Below, one piece after another: positions 35,253-46,849 of a DNA stretch of 64,000 nucleotides (positions within the stretch are counted from its first letter, which is position 1; each line of letters begins with the position of its first letter). The stretch lies in contig NC_133472.1 of assembly GCF_025370935.1 (NCBI RefSeq), positions 11,012,588-11,076,587 on the forward strand, written 5' to 3'. The notes beneath the pieces were generated by a model. The model was not told where the DNA came from. It saw nothing but the letters and a program-made list of their open reading frames with translations, and did no database searches. Both the position numbers and the translations under genes were made by a program. The DNA comes from Choristoneura fumiferana (Eukaryota; Arthropoda; Insecta; Lepidoptera; Tortricidae).

Positions 35253-35393
35253 GGGGCTGTTTCACCATCCATTGATTAGTGTTAACTGACGGTTAAATGT
35301 GATGCCGTCTCCGTCTATTAGAACAAAACAAATAGAGACGGCATCACATTTAACCGTCAGTTAACACTAATCAATGGATGGTGAAACAGCCCC
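35253..35393. mobile_element. Foldback MITE, 141 bp, near-perfect palindrome, TAA flanks
   Basis: GGGGCTGTTTCACCATCCAT at the left is answered by ATGGATGGTGAAACAGCCCC at the right, and pairing continues almost to the centre, so the whole element is one hairpin. TAA stands directly outside both ends. A 3-bp TAA duplication suits the PIF/Harbinger superfamily (inference). The sister copy is at 36374-36514. Confidence 0.8.
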
Positions 35394-35677
35394 TAAATCC
35401 TGACTACGAAAAAATCGCTTGCTCTAAAAGTATGAAACAATTTTTTTTCCCTGTAATTTTTGTCTAGGTAAGTTCTATTCAATATTTTATCACCTCGATA
35501 AATAGAGAACTAACTTAGTGATTCATCGACATAGTGATTTATTTACTCGAAGTTTTTAACCCGGAAAAGTAGATACAAAGTTCCCGTCGCAGGCCGACGA
35601 AGTTGCAGGCAATAACTAGTAAATACATTATACCTTTTAATGAGCAATTCTTTTACAATATTTTATTTATTAATTTA

Positions 35678-35835
35678 CTAGCTGTTGCCCGCGGCTTCGC
35701 CCCCGTTGTAAGTTTTCAAAATTTAATTCCATAAAAACCTTCTCCTGACAATAACGAACATAACTAAAATATAATTAGCGAATCGTTCTAGCCGTTCCCG
35801 AGTTTTGCGATTCATTTTTATTTATACAGATTATA
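35678..35835 (-). mobile_element. Helitron-like 3' end fragment
   Basis: Reading minus, the end is GCGAAGCCGCGGGCAACAGC followed by CTAG and T, the Helitron 3' signature. The rest is eroded and its start is not definable. Confidence 0.5.
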
Positions 35836-36373
35836 CCATCTCGAAATGGCTCCAACGGTTTCTATAAAATTTTATATGTTGTAGGGGACGCACCACTGAT
35901 CTAGCTTGAATTTCAGCAAAAAAAATCCCGAATAAAGCTGAATCATCCAGATACTAACAGTATTATTTTAATGTTACACAATTGACAAATTTCAGTTGAA
36001 TTTTATGTTTTAACTATTAGATTTTACACATCAGTCAGCAGTTATCCAAGATCTGCCATTCGTGATTAGTGTTTACAAATATGATGTATATGTTTTAAGT
36101 ATCACTCAAAGGGAAAAGACGAATGTAAAAGTTTTTTTTTGTTCCTTTTCTACGAATAACTATAACTCTAAAGAAATCAATAGGCACGTTATTTCATTTA
36201 TGGGTTTACATAATTTATTCCTGCTGCATGATTAAATAAATTAAGTTTGGAAGGTAGCAACAGTTGCCCAAATCCCCCTTCATTAATTTAGCCGCAATGT
36301 TGTGTCTTTGAGTATAGTAAGCCGTCATTTCTTAATTTTGAAAATATCCTTGAACACAATTTAATTATACTAA

Positions 36374-36514
36374 GGGGCTGTTTCACCGTCCATTGATTAG
36401 CGTTAACCGACGGTTAAATGTGATGCCGTCTCCGTCTATTCGAACAAAACAAATAGAGACGGCATCACACCTAATCGCCAGTTAACACTAATCAATGGAT
36501 GGCGAAACAGCTCC
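36374..36514. mobile_element. Foldback MITE, 141 bp, beside the exon 3 donor
   Basis: Same family and length as 35253-35393, with TAA on both sides (36371-36373 and 36515-36517). The hairpin has more mismatches (for example CCTAATCGCCAG against CCGACGGTTAA). It starts 14 bp inside intron 3, immediately after the 5' splice site of exon 3. Confidence 0.8.
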
Positions 36515-36527
36515 TAAATGCACTCAC

Positions 36528-36698
36528 CGATATGAACACCTCCTCAGCCTGCTGTAGGATAGCGATGCGGGACCAGCCGAACTTCTGCATGAGCTTTATC
36601 CTGGTTGGGTTGTGGACGGTGGCAGAAGGATGCGTCCGGAATAGGGTCGGGAAGCGCGCGCGGTCCGATAACGCGGGCGACGACGCGCCGTAGCATAA
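36528..36698 (-). CDS. GABA-B-R1: GABA-B-R1 exon 3 (Venus flytrap, GABA-contact serine)
   Basis: Residues 138-194, phase 0 at both ends (acceptor CGCAG before TTATGC, donor TCG before GTGAGT). It begins LCYGASSPALSDR; S143 corresponds to a serine that contacts the GABA carboxylate in human subunit 1. FPTLFRTHPSATVHNPTRIK and FGWSRIAILQQAEEVFIS are typical of the family. Confidence 0.97.
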
Positions 36699-36893
36699 CT
36701 GCGGACAATAAGCCAATTTAGCTTAATATTTATTGTTATTGTACTCTATGACATTAGACATAAGGAACAGGCATGGATCATAAGATAATTTAGAGAAAGT
36801 ATTTAAAGGTAACTATTCTCTTTTTATTTCAAAAGTAATGTAGGTACCTACCGTAAGTATGTTTCATAATAGTAGATTATTGTCGTGGCCTGG

Positions 36894-36976
36894 AAGTAGG
36901 CAATTGCTGGCTGAGTATGAGTATTAAACGGACGAGCTTGCGAGTCCGTTTAACTAATACGAAGCCAGCAATTGCT
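36894..36976. repeat. Palindromic repeat around GACGAGCTTGCGAGTC
   Basis: CAGCAATTGCTGGCTT-type arms (left AGGCAATTGCTGGCTGAGTA, right AATACGAAGCCAGCAATTGC) enclose TTAAACGGACGAG/CGAGTCCGTTTAA. Architecture like the palindromes at 844 and 12237. Confidence 0.5.
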
Positions 36977-37265
36977 GTTCCAGCCGAGACTAATATAAAG
37001 GTATTCTCAAAAATGGTGAATAATTCAGAAATAGAATAAACTTTTTCTCAAAATATATTATAAAATTTAATTTTATTCCAATATTTTTCTTATGCTTTCC
37101 CGCCTTTTTTCATTAAAAATAAACTGCAGGTGTATTTTTCCACCGAAAACACCACAAGCTATTTCAGACCCAATAGAAAAATGGCTGATACCGGCCATTA
37201 GACTTGGCTGTATACGACTTGTGCCAACATTTCCATGGCCTTTTTAACTTAAAAAAAAAGTGACT

Positions 37266-37314
37266 GATTGCAGGCGCGCTAATTCATTATTGTCGAGCTA
37301 GCGCGCCTGCAATC
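37266..37314. repeat. Hairpin with 16-bp perfect GC-rich stem
   Basis: GATTGCAGGCGCGCTA and TAGCGCGCCTGCAATC flank a 17-nt spacer. Function unknown; could be a tiny foldback. Confidence 0.6.
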
Positions 37315-37865
37315 TTTTTAACTTTTTAATTTTTCGCTGACCATAAACTATGCACTTCACCTTCTGATATGTAAGGAATAATGTCAACTTTTACGGACAT
37401 TTTTGAGAAAAAGTATAATCATGTGTAAAAGAATTACACGCTGTGTATAAATTTCAGCTATCTATCTATTACGGTTTTTGGAGTAGCGTGTTTGTAATCA
37501 TTCGGGTGAGGAATCAAAAGAACGAGTCATGACTTGACATCACTTAGGCTAGTGCGAAGTCTCACTCAACGTAACCAATGGCGGACTAAAACTTTTTGAG
37601 GCCCGTGGTGATCTTTAATTTTGACGTAAATTACCAGAATTTGGAAACCATATCATACGGAAATATTTAGTTTCTGTTTCAGCCGTCTTCACTTTTTCAC
37701 GCGGGAGTTAATTACTTATGTTTTTTTTTCTGTAGAACAATGTATACAGTTTGGTCTGTCAAACAAAGTATACATGCAAACGTCATGTCAAGAGACATCG
37801 AATCTTTCGTAGTTTATAGCTTTCACAGTGACCTCACATTTTAATTGAATTTCATTGTAGGTACA

Positions 37866-38412
37866 TGTCGGTGGCCGATCGTAAAATTCGCCAGATCACG
37901 AAATTCCTAAGCATATCGTGAAATGGCGCCATTTCATGATATGCCTAAAAGTTGGCAAACATAACATGATGTGCCCGGGAAACAATATTTGCGACAAATC
38001 GATTAGAGCAACGCATTCGTATAAGTATATTCCTAGGGCACATCGTGATATGCCAATAAAAAAAAATAGATATGACGAATGAAGCGACGAGTGGTTAGTA
38101 TGAATTGAGACCACAAAGCACGAGCCAAGCGAGCGAAGCGAGCGTGCCGCGACAGCGTCTGGCAAAGTGCCAGAAACGATAGGGCGGTGTTTCATGATAT
38201 ATGCCTAGGAATTTCATTAGGTATCTGCCTAAACTGGCCAAATCATGAAATGGCGGCGATCCATGATATGCCTAGGAATTTCATGATCTGCCTTAACGTC
38301 ACTAGGCAAATCGTTAAACGGTGAATTTTGAACGATATGGCGGATGTCCCTTAGCCAATTTATGACGTGGCGCCATTTCACGACATGCCTAGGAATTTCG
38401 TGATCTGGCGAG
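37866..38412. mobile_element. Word-array element, copy 2 (inverted relative to the copy at 19174)
   Basis: The left end TGTCGGTGGCCGATCGTAAA is intact. The right side carries the same series of words as the left half of the 19174 copy, read inverted (GCGGATGTCCCTTAGCCAAT, CGTTAAACGGTGAATTTTGA, ATGATATGCCTAGGAATTTC). The final right arm stops after CGTGATCTGGCGA. The centre again contains AAGCGAGCGAAGCGAGCGTG. TACATG lies at both edges, but the truncated right arm makes a duplication doubtful. Confidence 0.65.
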
Positions 38413-38541
38413 CATACATGCGTACATACCGATCGAGTTATCGTGTGGTGAAGGTGATAATTAATAAACTGCTCAATGTTTATATTAAGGTTTATTACAA
38501 AATTTAACTAAACCCTAAACTCAATCAGTCATCATCTCATG

Positions 38542-38665
38542 TCAGCCGAAAGACGTCCACTGCTGGACATAGGCCTTCCCCAACGCTCTCCACTCTTGTG
38601 CTTTCCGCATCCACCGCGATCCCGCGATCTTAACTAGGTCGTCGCTCCATCTAGTTGGGGGAATC
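38542..38665 (-). pseudogene. RTE-type reverse transcriptase C-terminus, remnant
   Basis: The minus strand reads PTRWSDDLVKIAG, SRWMRKAQEWRALGKAY and VQQWTSFG, then a stop. This is the usual C-terminal ending of lepidopteran endonuclease-reverse transcriptase ORFs of RTE type (family pattern recalled from memory). Only about 40 codons remain. Confidence 0.75.
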
Positions 38666-41563
38666 AGTACCAGGGGAAAATATAGTTATGCTACACTTTA
38701 ATAATAATTAATAAGTAAATAAATAAAATAAAAATGCAAAACGCGACGTATATTCTCATTTTCATTGTTTGCCCTATTATATTCATATTCGTATGCGAAA
38801 ATAAAAGCTACGCCACCGCAGAACTGGGAGGTAAAAACACCTCCCAGTAACGGGATTCAGCGGTTTTTAATCCAATTTTTTTATCGTAAAAGAGTAAATA
38901 TGCAAAGCGTAATTGACTAAGGCATTTCAGCATTTTATTCATTTGTCCGTTTAAAAAATTATATGTACCTAAGTGTACGAGCACCGACATTGTTTTCATA
39001 ACATTATTACCAAACAAGAGTTAAGTATAACGGGAATCGTGGTAAGTAGTGTGGTACGTTTTGTGATAAATGTTTAGCGATTAAGACGTGTAAGATGCAA
39101 AAATTACGTAATGGTACGTAATTTTGTATTTATGTATTAATTAATGTATATGAATTTGAAACTGAGGCTCGATCAAATACAAATAATTGAAAAAGTAATG
39201 GAAGCTATGTATCTTCAAGAACCTTAATTACAATTAATTATTGGTTAATTTAATTTCCTAAAAATCTGTTTACGACAAATGGTTTCATTACTTAATGAAT
39301 CACCTTTCCGATATATTATCATCTTTTATAAAGCATATGAATAAAGGCTTAATAAGCGATGTTGCTCATCGTCTATTGTGTTTAATAGTAGTAATACCTG
39401 AACTGAGGTGCGGCATATTGGCGTCATTAGTCTATGTCAGAGAACTCTCCGTTTGGTTATTCTGATTAGTCACAGCTTATAGCTTCAAAGCTGTATGGAC
39501 GCTACTGTCTTTACTTTCTTGCTGTATTATAATTAACAACACTACGCTCATTGCGCACAAAGTCCAGGTAAAACTCTAACGCAATGGGATTTCTGACATA
39601 AAACTCTTGATGTTATTCTTTGGTTCACTCCCCATCGTCCGGTAAGCTCTTTACTTTGCAAACCATTTAGCTAGGAGGAGGTCAGTCTATTTGTATAATT
39701 TTTAAAATGGGAGAAAGCACGCATCTTCGTAGTACCAATCAGTGATTTAGTTTGTGCCCATATTATGTACCTACTTATCCATAGTATTTATGTACACGTC
39801 AATTTGTTTTCTGAAGCTAGCATTTGAAATTTATCACCTTATTAAAAATCCCTATATTACTGCAAAACTCCAGCTACCTAATATTACATTATTCACTAGT
39901 TTTCAAAATTTAAGTACCTAGTAGAGCTGTAAATTTTCTACTGCCAATCATATTTCAAATATAATTTTTTTTTCGCCATTATCGAGTGTTTGCACAATTT
40001 ATTTGGTAGCAAGCTTATTGGTTTCTAGCTTACAAGTATTGGGACGGGAGCTCCCATGAGAGCCCATTGCTAACTTTTCCTTACTTATTGCGAAACCTTT
40101 TGCTCTTAATTTGCATGGCCTTTATGGTTCCGTAAAGCCGGTAAAACTTTTTTAAACTGCCTTGTATGTAACCAGTGACAAAATTTCATACAAAATATTG
40201 GAATAGGTTGTATTATGCCTATTTTGATATATAAAAAAAAATTAACGTATGTCATATTTGGTTTATATTCGATTTGTTGACATACGTGCTTTTCTTCTTG
40301 TATGGATCGCCATTAAAAGGCTCTCATAAGACAATTTGTTATTTCACTGTTCTTCTTCCCACGTTGTGGAAAGCTGCTCCCCAACACAAAAACCAGCACT
40401 AAGTATTTTATTTATATTCGAGACAGTTATTTATTTTAATTTTTTCAGGTTCCGTTCTTCAGTCGGCAAAAACAGAACCCTCATAAATTGACTTCTCGTT
40501 GACTTATTTGTCTTTCGGCCTGTCTGTAAGTATTTATAAGTAATACCTAGCCGTTTTCCGCTACAGTGACTTGAGTTGCATTTATGGGCTGGGATGTTTA
40601 GCCCTTACATGGGTGACGTAGCCGATCTTTTCAGAGAACGTTCTTTTGCAAGCAGCACAGATTGACATAATTGTAGTCTATGTTCGACGGCGGTCTTGCT
40701 TTTAGTTCGTCACGCCTGAAACCTAGTTCTCGTCTTCTTTTTCTCTGTCAATACCCATTATCTCAGAAAAGCGTTGCTCAGTTACATTTTGAAGCAGTGA
40801 AGAAACGCTTATCTACACAATCAAAAAATACTCTTTTTAAAAAAGTTCAATTTAGTAAAAATAATAATTCTGAAAATAGTTTTTACTTCTTAAAGTTGGG
40901 GCCTCAGCAAGAGCCAGCACGAGTGATAGAAGCCCAGTTGGTACGTAGGATAGGTAGACGATTATAAGTCCATAAGATTTTACGTATAAGCACATTCCCA
41001 CAAAAAAAAACCAGTTCGTAAGTGACGAAGTTATGAGGTGACAAGCATAAAATAAAATAAAATTATCAACCGAATTTGTAACTTCCCCCTTATTTGAAGT
41101 CGGCTAAATTATAAACGTTGGAAAAATAAACGACATCCATTGGGAACGTGAACAATATTTTTTCCCAGAATACACCTACATAGGTACTGTAATAACCTCT
41201 TGCGTCCATTGATTTGAGACTGGCAGCATAGTTCCATTTTTGAATAAAAATATTGAACGGACGCAAGGGTGTTAAAAAGAGAAGACTTGTATCCGAGCTG
41301 CCAACGTAGTATGTTGATTTGGAAATACATATGAAAAGATCATAATGAAGTGTTTTTCTTAATATAATAGAATATTATTAGGATAGTGGACCGTCCGTCC
41401 ACTACAGTACCACAATAATCTGAACTCTAAGATAAACAACAAGTCAATTTACTTTCAAAGACTTTCAAAGATTTCCTTTTCATTGCATTTCATGAATTAC
41501 ATTAATCTCGTAAAAGTCAGTTTTAACCTACAGCATCATCATCCGGGCTAGACCTTATCCCAT

Positions 41564-41769
41564 CTAATTGGGGTCGGCCTTCCTTGTCCGCAATTTCCAC
41601 TTCGCACGGTCATGTGCCGTGCTTGCGTCCATTTTGCTTCTTTGAGGTCTTTCTCGACCGTCGTCAGCAAAGTGGAGGGTGGTCTTCCACGTCCTCGCTT
41701 CGTCAATGGCAAATTTAGGGCAAGCTTACGATGTGGTCTTCCGGCCGTCTCTAAACGTGAACATACCAT
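41564..41769 (-). pseudogene. Non-LTR reverse transcriptase C-terminus, frameshifted remnant
   Basis: The minus frame reads RGRGRPPSTLLTTVEKDLKE. A one-base shift near 41645 is then needed to reach HDRAKWKLRTRKADPN and a stop. GRPP.T....VEKD followed by D...W...TRKADP is the standard ending of a widespread lepidopteran non-LTR ORF. The frameshift and the lack of the rest of the protein mark it as dead. Confidence 0.7.
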
Positions 41770-42000
41770 CTGAGGCGTTTCTCCTTGGCGTTTATACCTA
41801 CAGCGTGATAATAAATTTCATTGGTATATTAAATAACTGTTAATACTGCAGAACATAAAGGCTAAGGCAGGGCAGGGCATTTAGAAAGAATAGATGTCAA
41901 CAGAGCAGTTTAAACTATCGCGAGCCAAGTACACCTAAAGTAAAGGTGTGTTGTGTGGTCGTGGCTATCACGCCAGCAACACGTAAAGGTATCAGGGCTC

Positions 42001-42611
42001 TTTTTAGGGTTCCGTAGCCAGAATGGAAAAACGGAACCCTTATAGTTTCGCCATGTCTGTCTGTCTGTCTGTCCGTCCGCGGCTTTGCTCAGGGACTATC
42101 AGTGCTAGAAAGCTGTAATTTTGCACGAATATATATGTAAACTATGCCGACAAAATAGTACATTAACAAAACGAAAAAATCCCCCCGTAGACGTAATGTG
42201 GGGGTGTTTTTTTTTCTCATCCAATATTGTAGTGTAGGGTATCGTTGGATAGGTCTCTTAAAACGATTTTTCGATTCAGTGATTAGTTTGCAACATATTC
42301 AACTTTAAAGTGCAAATTTTCATTAAAATCGAGGCCCCCCCCCTCTAAAATCCAAACTGGTGGGTGGAAAAATTTGAAAAAATTCAGAATGGTAGTAAGT
42401 ATATCAAAGTTACAAGGAAAACTATACGGTTAAGTTTTCTTGAGAATTATTAGTTGTTTAAGAGTAAATAGCAGCCTAAGGTATAAAATATACCTTAACT
42501 TGGAATATTCCGTACAAAATACGAAATCCTTAGAAAAATATTACTTAATTTTTTCGTAATGGCTCCCGTACCCTATTTCGGGCGTGTCCGACACGCTCTT
42601 GGCCGGTTTTT
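42001..42611 (+). repeat. GGCCGG-terminated interspersed repeat, near full copy
   Basis: Starts TTTTTAGGGTTCCGTAGCCA, has a (TCTG)n run (about 42055-42072), CCGCGGCTTTGCTCAGGGAC and a C-run. It ends GACACGCTCTTGGCCGGTTT. Same layout as 47641-48318. No ORF. Confidence 0.78.
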
Positions 42612-42673
42612 ATATTGTACAACAACACCGAGATTCATGATTTTAGATAAGTAACGCAACAGTAGTTGGCGTG

Positions 42674-43388
42674 GGTGTACTGCCTTTTTGGCGAAATATT
42701 TTTCGCCAAATTTCACTTAGCAACCAACCTTTCGCCGAAGTGTCATTTGGCAAACCAATCTTTGGCATAACTTTGCTTCGCGTTTTTCTTATTTCGCAAC
42801 ATTTTTATATTGCAAAATTTTACTTCATCACACTTTTATGTGGCAAACAATTATGTAGCAAATGATTGGCTAAGGCAAATAACAAATAGTCAAATAACAT
42901 TTGGCCAATTTTTACACATAAGGTAGGTATATCAGTCATGATAATAAAATGAATAAATGTTAAATTATGTGGCGGTGAGCGAGCGAAGCGAGCGAGCAAG
43001 ACGAGACTAGGCAGAAGCGACTTGGATAGGTTAGGTTCAGAAGGCTAAGGCGGGAGCGAAGCGTAGCGTAGCTTCCGCTTTAGCCTTCGATGTTAGGTTT
43101 TTTTTGTAACAGAACGGAAAAAACATTGGTTTGCTTGCTTGTTTGCTTGCTAAATTAAGGAATGCCAATCAACGCATTTGACGAATGACACAAAACACAA
43201 ATGACATCTTAAAAATAATCCCAGGTAATAATTTGCATAATAATCATTTTTCAAATCATTAGTTGGGAAATGATATCAGTGCGAAATGTTGAGTTGGGAA
43301 ATGAAATTTCGCCTAAATAAAAGTATGGGATAAATAGTTTGGGAGTTAATAATTTGCTAAATAATTTTCGCCGAAACATTAGTAAACC
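42674..43388. mobile_element. Word-array DNA transposon flanked by GTTGGCGTG (715 bp)
   Basis: Terminal arms GGTGTACTGCCTTTTTGGCG and, inverted from the right, GGTTTACTAATGTTTCGGCG pair imperfectly and continue as CGAAA. The 9-bp sequence GTTGGCGTG stands at both edges (42665-42673 and 43389-43397). Both flanks are filled with variants of TTTCGCCAAATTTC, TTTGGCAAAC and TTGGGAAATGA. The centre has AGCGAGCGAAGCGAGCGAGC and a GAAGGCTAA...TTAGCCTTC hairpin. No transposase. A 9-bp duplication would suit Mutator-like elements, 8 bp hAT or P; undecided. Confidence 0.68.
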
Positions 43389-44460
43389 GTTGGCGTGTTA
43401 CGATCACCTTATTCAAATATTAAAGAGAAGGCCCAGGCAGAGGCAAGTGAGCTGTAAAAGGGCTTTGTAGAAGAGGATTTGAGGTGCATATGCAATAGAA
43501 CATCTTATAAAAGGAAGGTAAAAGACAGGTCAAAGTGGAGATCATGGAGGAAGCCAAAAGCTGCAAAAGGTTGTAGCACCGCAGGACAGAAACTTAATGT
43601 TAGTTGAATAACAAACAAACAAGTTACTGCATCCGAATGTTTTTATTTTTCAAAACGGATAAATATAACCTAGAACCTCTTGTCTCTGGTTAACTTGCCA
43701 AATACTCAAATATTTTTTTAAATAAGGATTTGCGGTCTCTGTCTGTCTACAACAATTTTTAAGTAAGTACATACACACATACATACAAGTACGTAGGTAC
43801 ATACAATTGAGTTACACAAAAATAGAAAATCATTATCCATGCATGTTCTCCATCAGAAGGTATTACATTAAAAGCATTGAAGTAGATATAAAGCTTACTG
43901 AAAGCTCTTATTTGCGTTAGATGTTAGAATTGAATTGTACCTACCTACTTATTTATGTACAAAATTTTGTAAGAGATTTTGACTCTGATATGATATAAAA
44001 GCATTACGTACATGAAATAAGAATGCGAATATAATATATAATATAATTATTCATATTTCTATACCTCGTAATGTTGAATCGTACAATCGCTAAGTATGTA
44101 TTCGATATATTAATAATATCGTTGGAACCTTCTCGAATGGATAAAGCGAGGCAGTCGTCGGGGGTATTAGCGCTAACGAGGGACAACTTTCAGTGTACGT
44201 ATCACTGTTCATTTTGAGTTCAAATTGAATTTGCGTATGCAAACTACCTAAATGATATTTAGGACGAGCTGCTTGGGTTCTAGATTTAATTAGATCAGGT
44301 AGCAAGTTTACTGTATTTTTAAGTGTTTTTTTTTTGGAAATAGGTAACTGTGTGACAAAGATGCATTGAGTGATTGTTTATTGAATATGAGTTCAAAACA
44401 TGCAAGCTCCAAACACTAAAGCGCGCTTTCTATATTTAGGACACAAACTAAATATTTCGT

Positions 44461-44785
44461 TTATTATTCAGGAGTGTAACCAATTAAAATTAATGCCCAG
44501 CCACTAACCGGCGTTATGAAACCCATCGTCAATATCCACGTGATAGTTTTGTTGTAAAAGATACCCGGAAGCGCTGACTGGCAGGTTCTATTCAGATTTT
44601 TGACTACATTGTTTCCGGAAAAGTCCTTCACAATGGTTGGACAAATTGCATGAACCTTTTTGCAGCTCTCGGATGCCGCTCGCAAACAAAGAAATATTTA
44701 AACAAAACGATTCCACCAATGCATCTATTGTTTCACCTACTACCGATTTGACTATAAAATTCCATTCAGTCATCGAGATTCTGAC
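44461..44785 (-). other. Possible decayed coding fragment, unrecognised
   Basis: Two overlapping minus-strand frames together look protein-like. One begins MTEWNFIVKSVVGETIDALV (from 44773). The other, after a shift near 44690, has several cysteines and a hydrophobic segment (TWILTMGFITPVSGWALILI) ending G-Y-T-P-E, with AATAAA at the stop. I do not recognise a family and the region may be chance. Confidence 0.2.
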
Positions 44786-45289
44786 TAAAACAAAACAATC
44801 AGTACCGAAGCACTTAATATCAAAATGACATCCACAAATAACTTTTACTATACAAAGTAGGCTAGGAACTCTTTATATTGCTCCATATCATAAAAACGCG
44901 AAATAAAATACTGCAAGCGTAAAACAGATACCTACTATATCACTACTGAATCAGGATTTGATGCGGGGTTATATTATAGTGCTGTACTTTATTACAGCAC
45001 AACTAACGTTTATGTATAAATTACATGTAATACTGTTACAATTAAGCTGCTGCGTTTCAACAATATTTAAGTAATTAATGCTCATTTGTGTTAGGGTTTC
45101 TTTGATGGTAAAGCAAGTTAGAGCACCTAATACAATTCTTACGTATACAAGTTTTCTGTTTAAATATTAAGGTTTCAGTGCAAGGTAAATAAGTGTAAAT
45201 TAAAATGATTTTATCCAACATTAGATTTAGTGAGCGGTTAGTTTAGGATTGGAGGGCAAATAACAAACAGAAGAACAACACTCTTTATT

Positions 45290-45745
45290 CAAAAAATCGG
45301 TCAAGTGCTTGTCGGACTGACATACCGAGGGTTCCGTTCGCATTTGTTATCATTTGTGAATATAGTGTTGGTAGAACCCCTTTGGTGAGCCGATTTTAGA
45401 TGGTTTCTTTTACTTATTGGATGTGCTGTAAGGTAAGGCCTACCAAATTTCAAGTATCTAGGACATCTGGAAGTATGTAATAGATACCCACAGACCTATA
45501 TCTACTACTACTACCTATATGGTATAGGTCTGTGTAGGTACCCAATAGATTTTGATTCCCCGGCAATACAACACCTATAACATAATTTTTTTCGTCGGTC
45601 CAAAGACAGACTTATTTTTAATTTCAGCTTGATACCTCACACGTTCCTGATAAAAGGGTCTTGACAGACGGGCGAACAATAAAGTGATCCTATAAGAGTT
45701 TCGTTTTAGCCATCTGAGGCACGGAATCCTAAAAATGGGGTGTCT
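45290..45745 (+). repeat. Interspersed repeat (CGGTCAAGTGC...GTCGGAC type)
   Basis: Begins AAAATCGGTCAAGTGCTTGT and CGGACTGACATACCGAGGGT, a diverged form of a repeat I know from many lepidopteran introns. It ends near GAGGCACGGAATCCTAAAAA. Contains a small hairpin ACAGACCTATA/TATAGGTCTGT at about 45490-45526. Confidence 0.5.
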
Positions 45746-46240
45746 GTAGCATTATCAAATTTGTTGATTGCCCCGATCAATCTCGCTTAGTCTGTAATAC
45801 ATACATCCGGCTCTGCGAAGCTCTGAACTACTCATTAGCTAAATTAGAATAGGATGTACCGGGGACATGGATACTAAACTTAGCTGGGTAATCCTAGTGA
45901 GGCTATTGCTAAAGTATTTGAGTGTCAAAGAAACAACAGGGGTTTTAGAGAATCAGGAATTACTTAGTTATATTAAAACTGTCTTTCAGTAGAAGAGCTT
46001 TTATGTGAATTATCCTGGAATTAAAAGATATTCTATGTAGTGGAATAGATATGACTTAGGTTTTAGGAGTTGGAAAAAGTTTTAAGAGAATGTCAAACTG
46101 AAGTATTTATGTAGCATGCACTACGAACAAGCATGCATTACCCTATTATGTATCCTCTACGTTCGACACAATGAGGGCTAAAAGACAGGCGAAATGTCGC
46201 TAGATGGCGTTAGTATCGTGAGGTCCGTTTGACGTTAACC

Positions 46241-46380
46241 CGAGTCTAGACTTGCAAAAAAAATCGTGAAAATTGCATTAAGTACATTGCGGCGCTCGAT
46301 TGACCACTACAAACTCGTCGGCTTTACGGCCTCGCATGTAATGCAACTTGCACGATTTTTCTTGCAAGTCTAAACTCGGC
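46241..46380. mobile_element. Inner MITE 1 of the nested cluster (140 bp)
   Basis: The arms GAGTCTAGACTTGCAAAAAA plus AATCGTGAAAATTGCATTA pair with TAATGCAACTTGCACGATTT plus TTCTTGCAAGTCTAAACTCG, forming a long imperfect hairpin. Confidence 0.65.
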
Positions 46381-46430
46381 TTTAAGGTCTTGCTTGCAAT
46401 TGGCTTATTTAGTTATTAGCCAATGAGGGC

Positions 46431-46849
46431 TATCGTTTTTTGTCTCACTAGATGGCGCACTGTTGCGTGAGGTTTTTAAGTATGGCTTTCAAAGTCTGTT
46501 ATTACGGGCGTGAAAACAAAGTTTAGATTAAAATCATATTTAAAACACCTTAAAACCGTACCATAAAAATATCGAGCATGCTACAGTGTTGCATAGTCCC
46601 CGTTTTGTTCGGAAAAAAGGGAGGAAAAAGGTTTCCGAAAGACAAAACTGTCTCAAAACACAGACATTCATTGCGCCGGAATGCATATTTGCCATAATTA
46701 ATTTCAGATATTGCAAAATATTTACAAAATTATTCTAATTATAAATAAACCCGCGTAGCTCACCCAAAAACTATGAGATTTGACAGTTCGGAGACCTCAC
46801 GCTACACTAGCGCCTCTAGCGGCGAATTCATTCGCGATAGCCCTCATTG
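46431..46849. mobile_element. Inner MITE 2 of the nested cluster (related to the outer one)
   Basis: Left AATGAGGGCTATCGTTTTTT, then ACTAGATGGCGCACTGTTGC and GTGAGGT. Right ACCTCACGCTACACTAGCGC and GCGATAGCCCTCATT. The ends share AATGAGGGCTA with the outer element, so both belong to one superfamily but different families. Confidence 0.65.

Larger units (their letters stand above)
27754..36527 (-). other. Intron 3 of GABA-B-R1
   Basis: Phase 0 intron of 8.8 kb (donor GTGAGTG). Most of it is repeats: a MITE with 50-bp inverted ends (28368), two sister repeats of 1.1 kb (29809, 31724), a 51-bp minisatellite (33932), a MITE fragment (34741), two foldback MITEs (35253, 36374) and a Helitron-like end (35678). 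The stretches 27760-28360, 28700-29800 and 32800-33900 show nothing I recognise. Confidence 0.85.

Noticed and set aside
35253..36514. One large element formed by the two 141-bp foldbacks as terminal repeats
   Set aside because: Each foldback has its own TAA flanks and the DNA between them (including a Helitron-like end) shows no link; two independent insertions are simpler.
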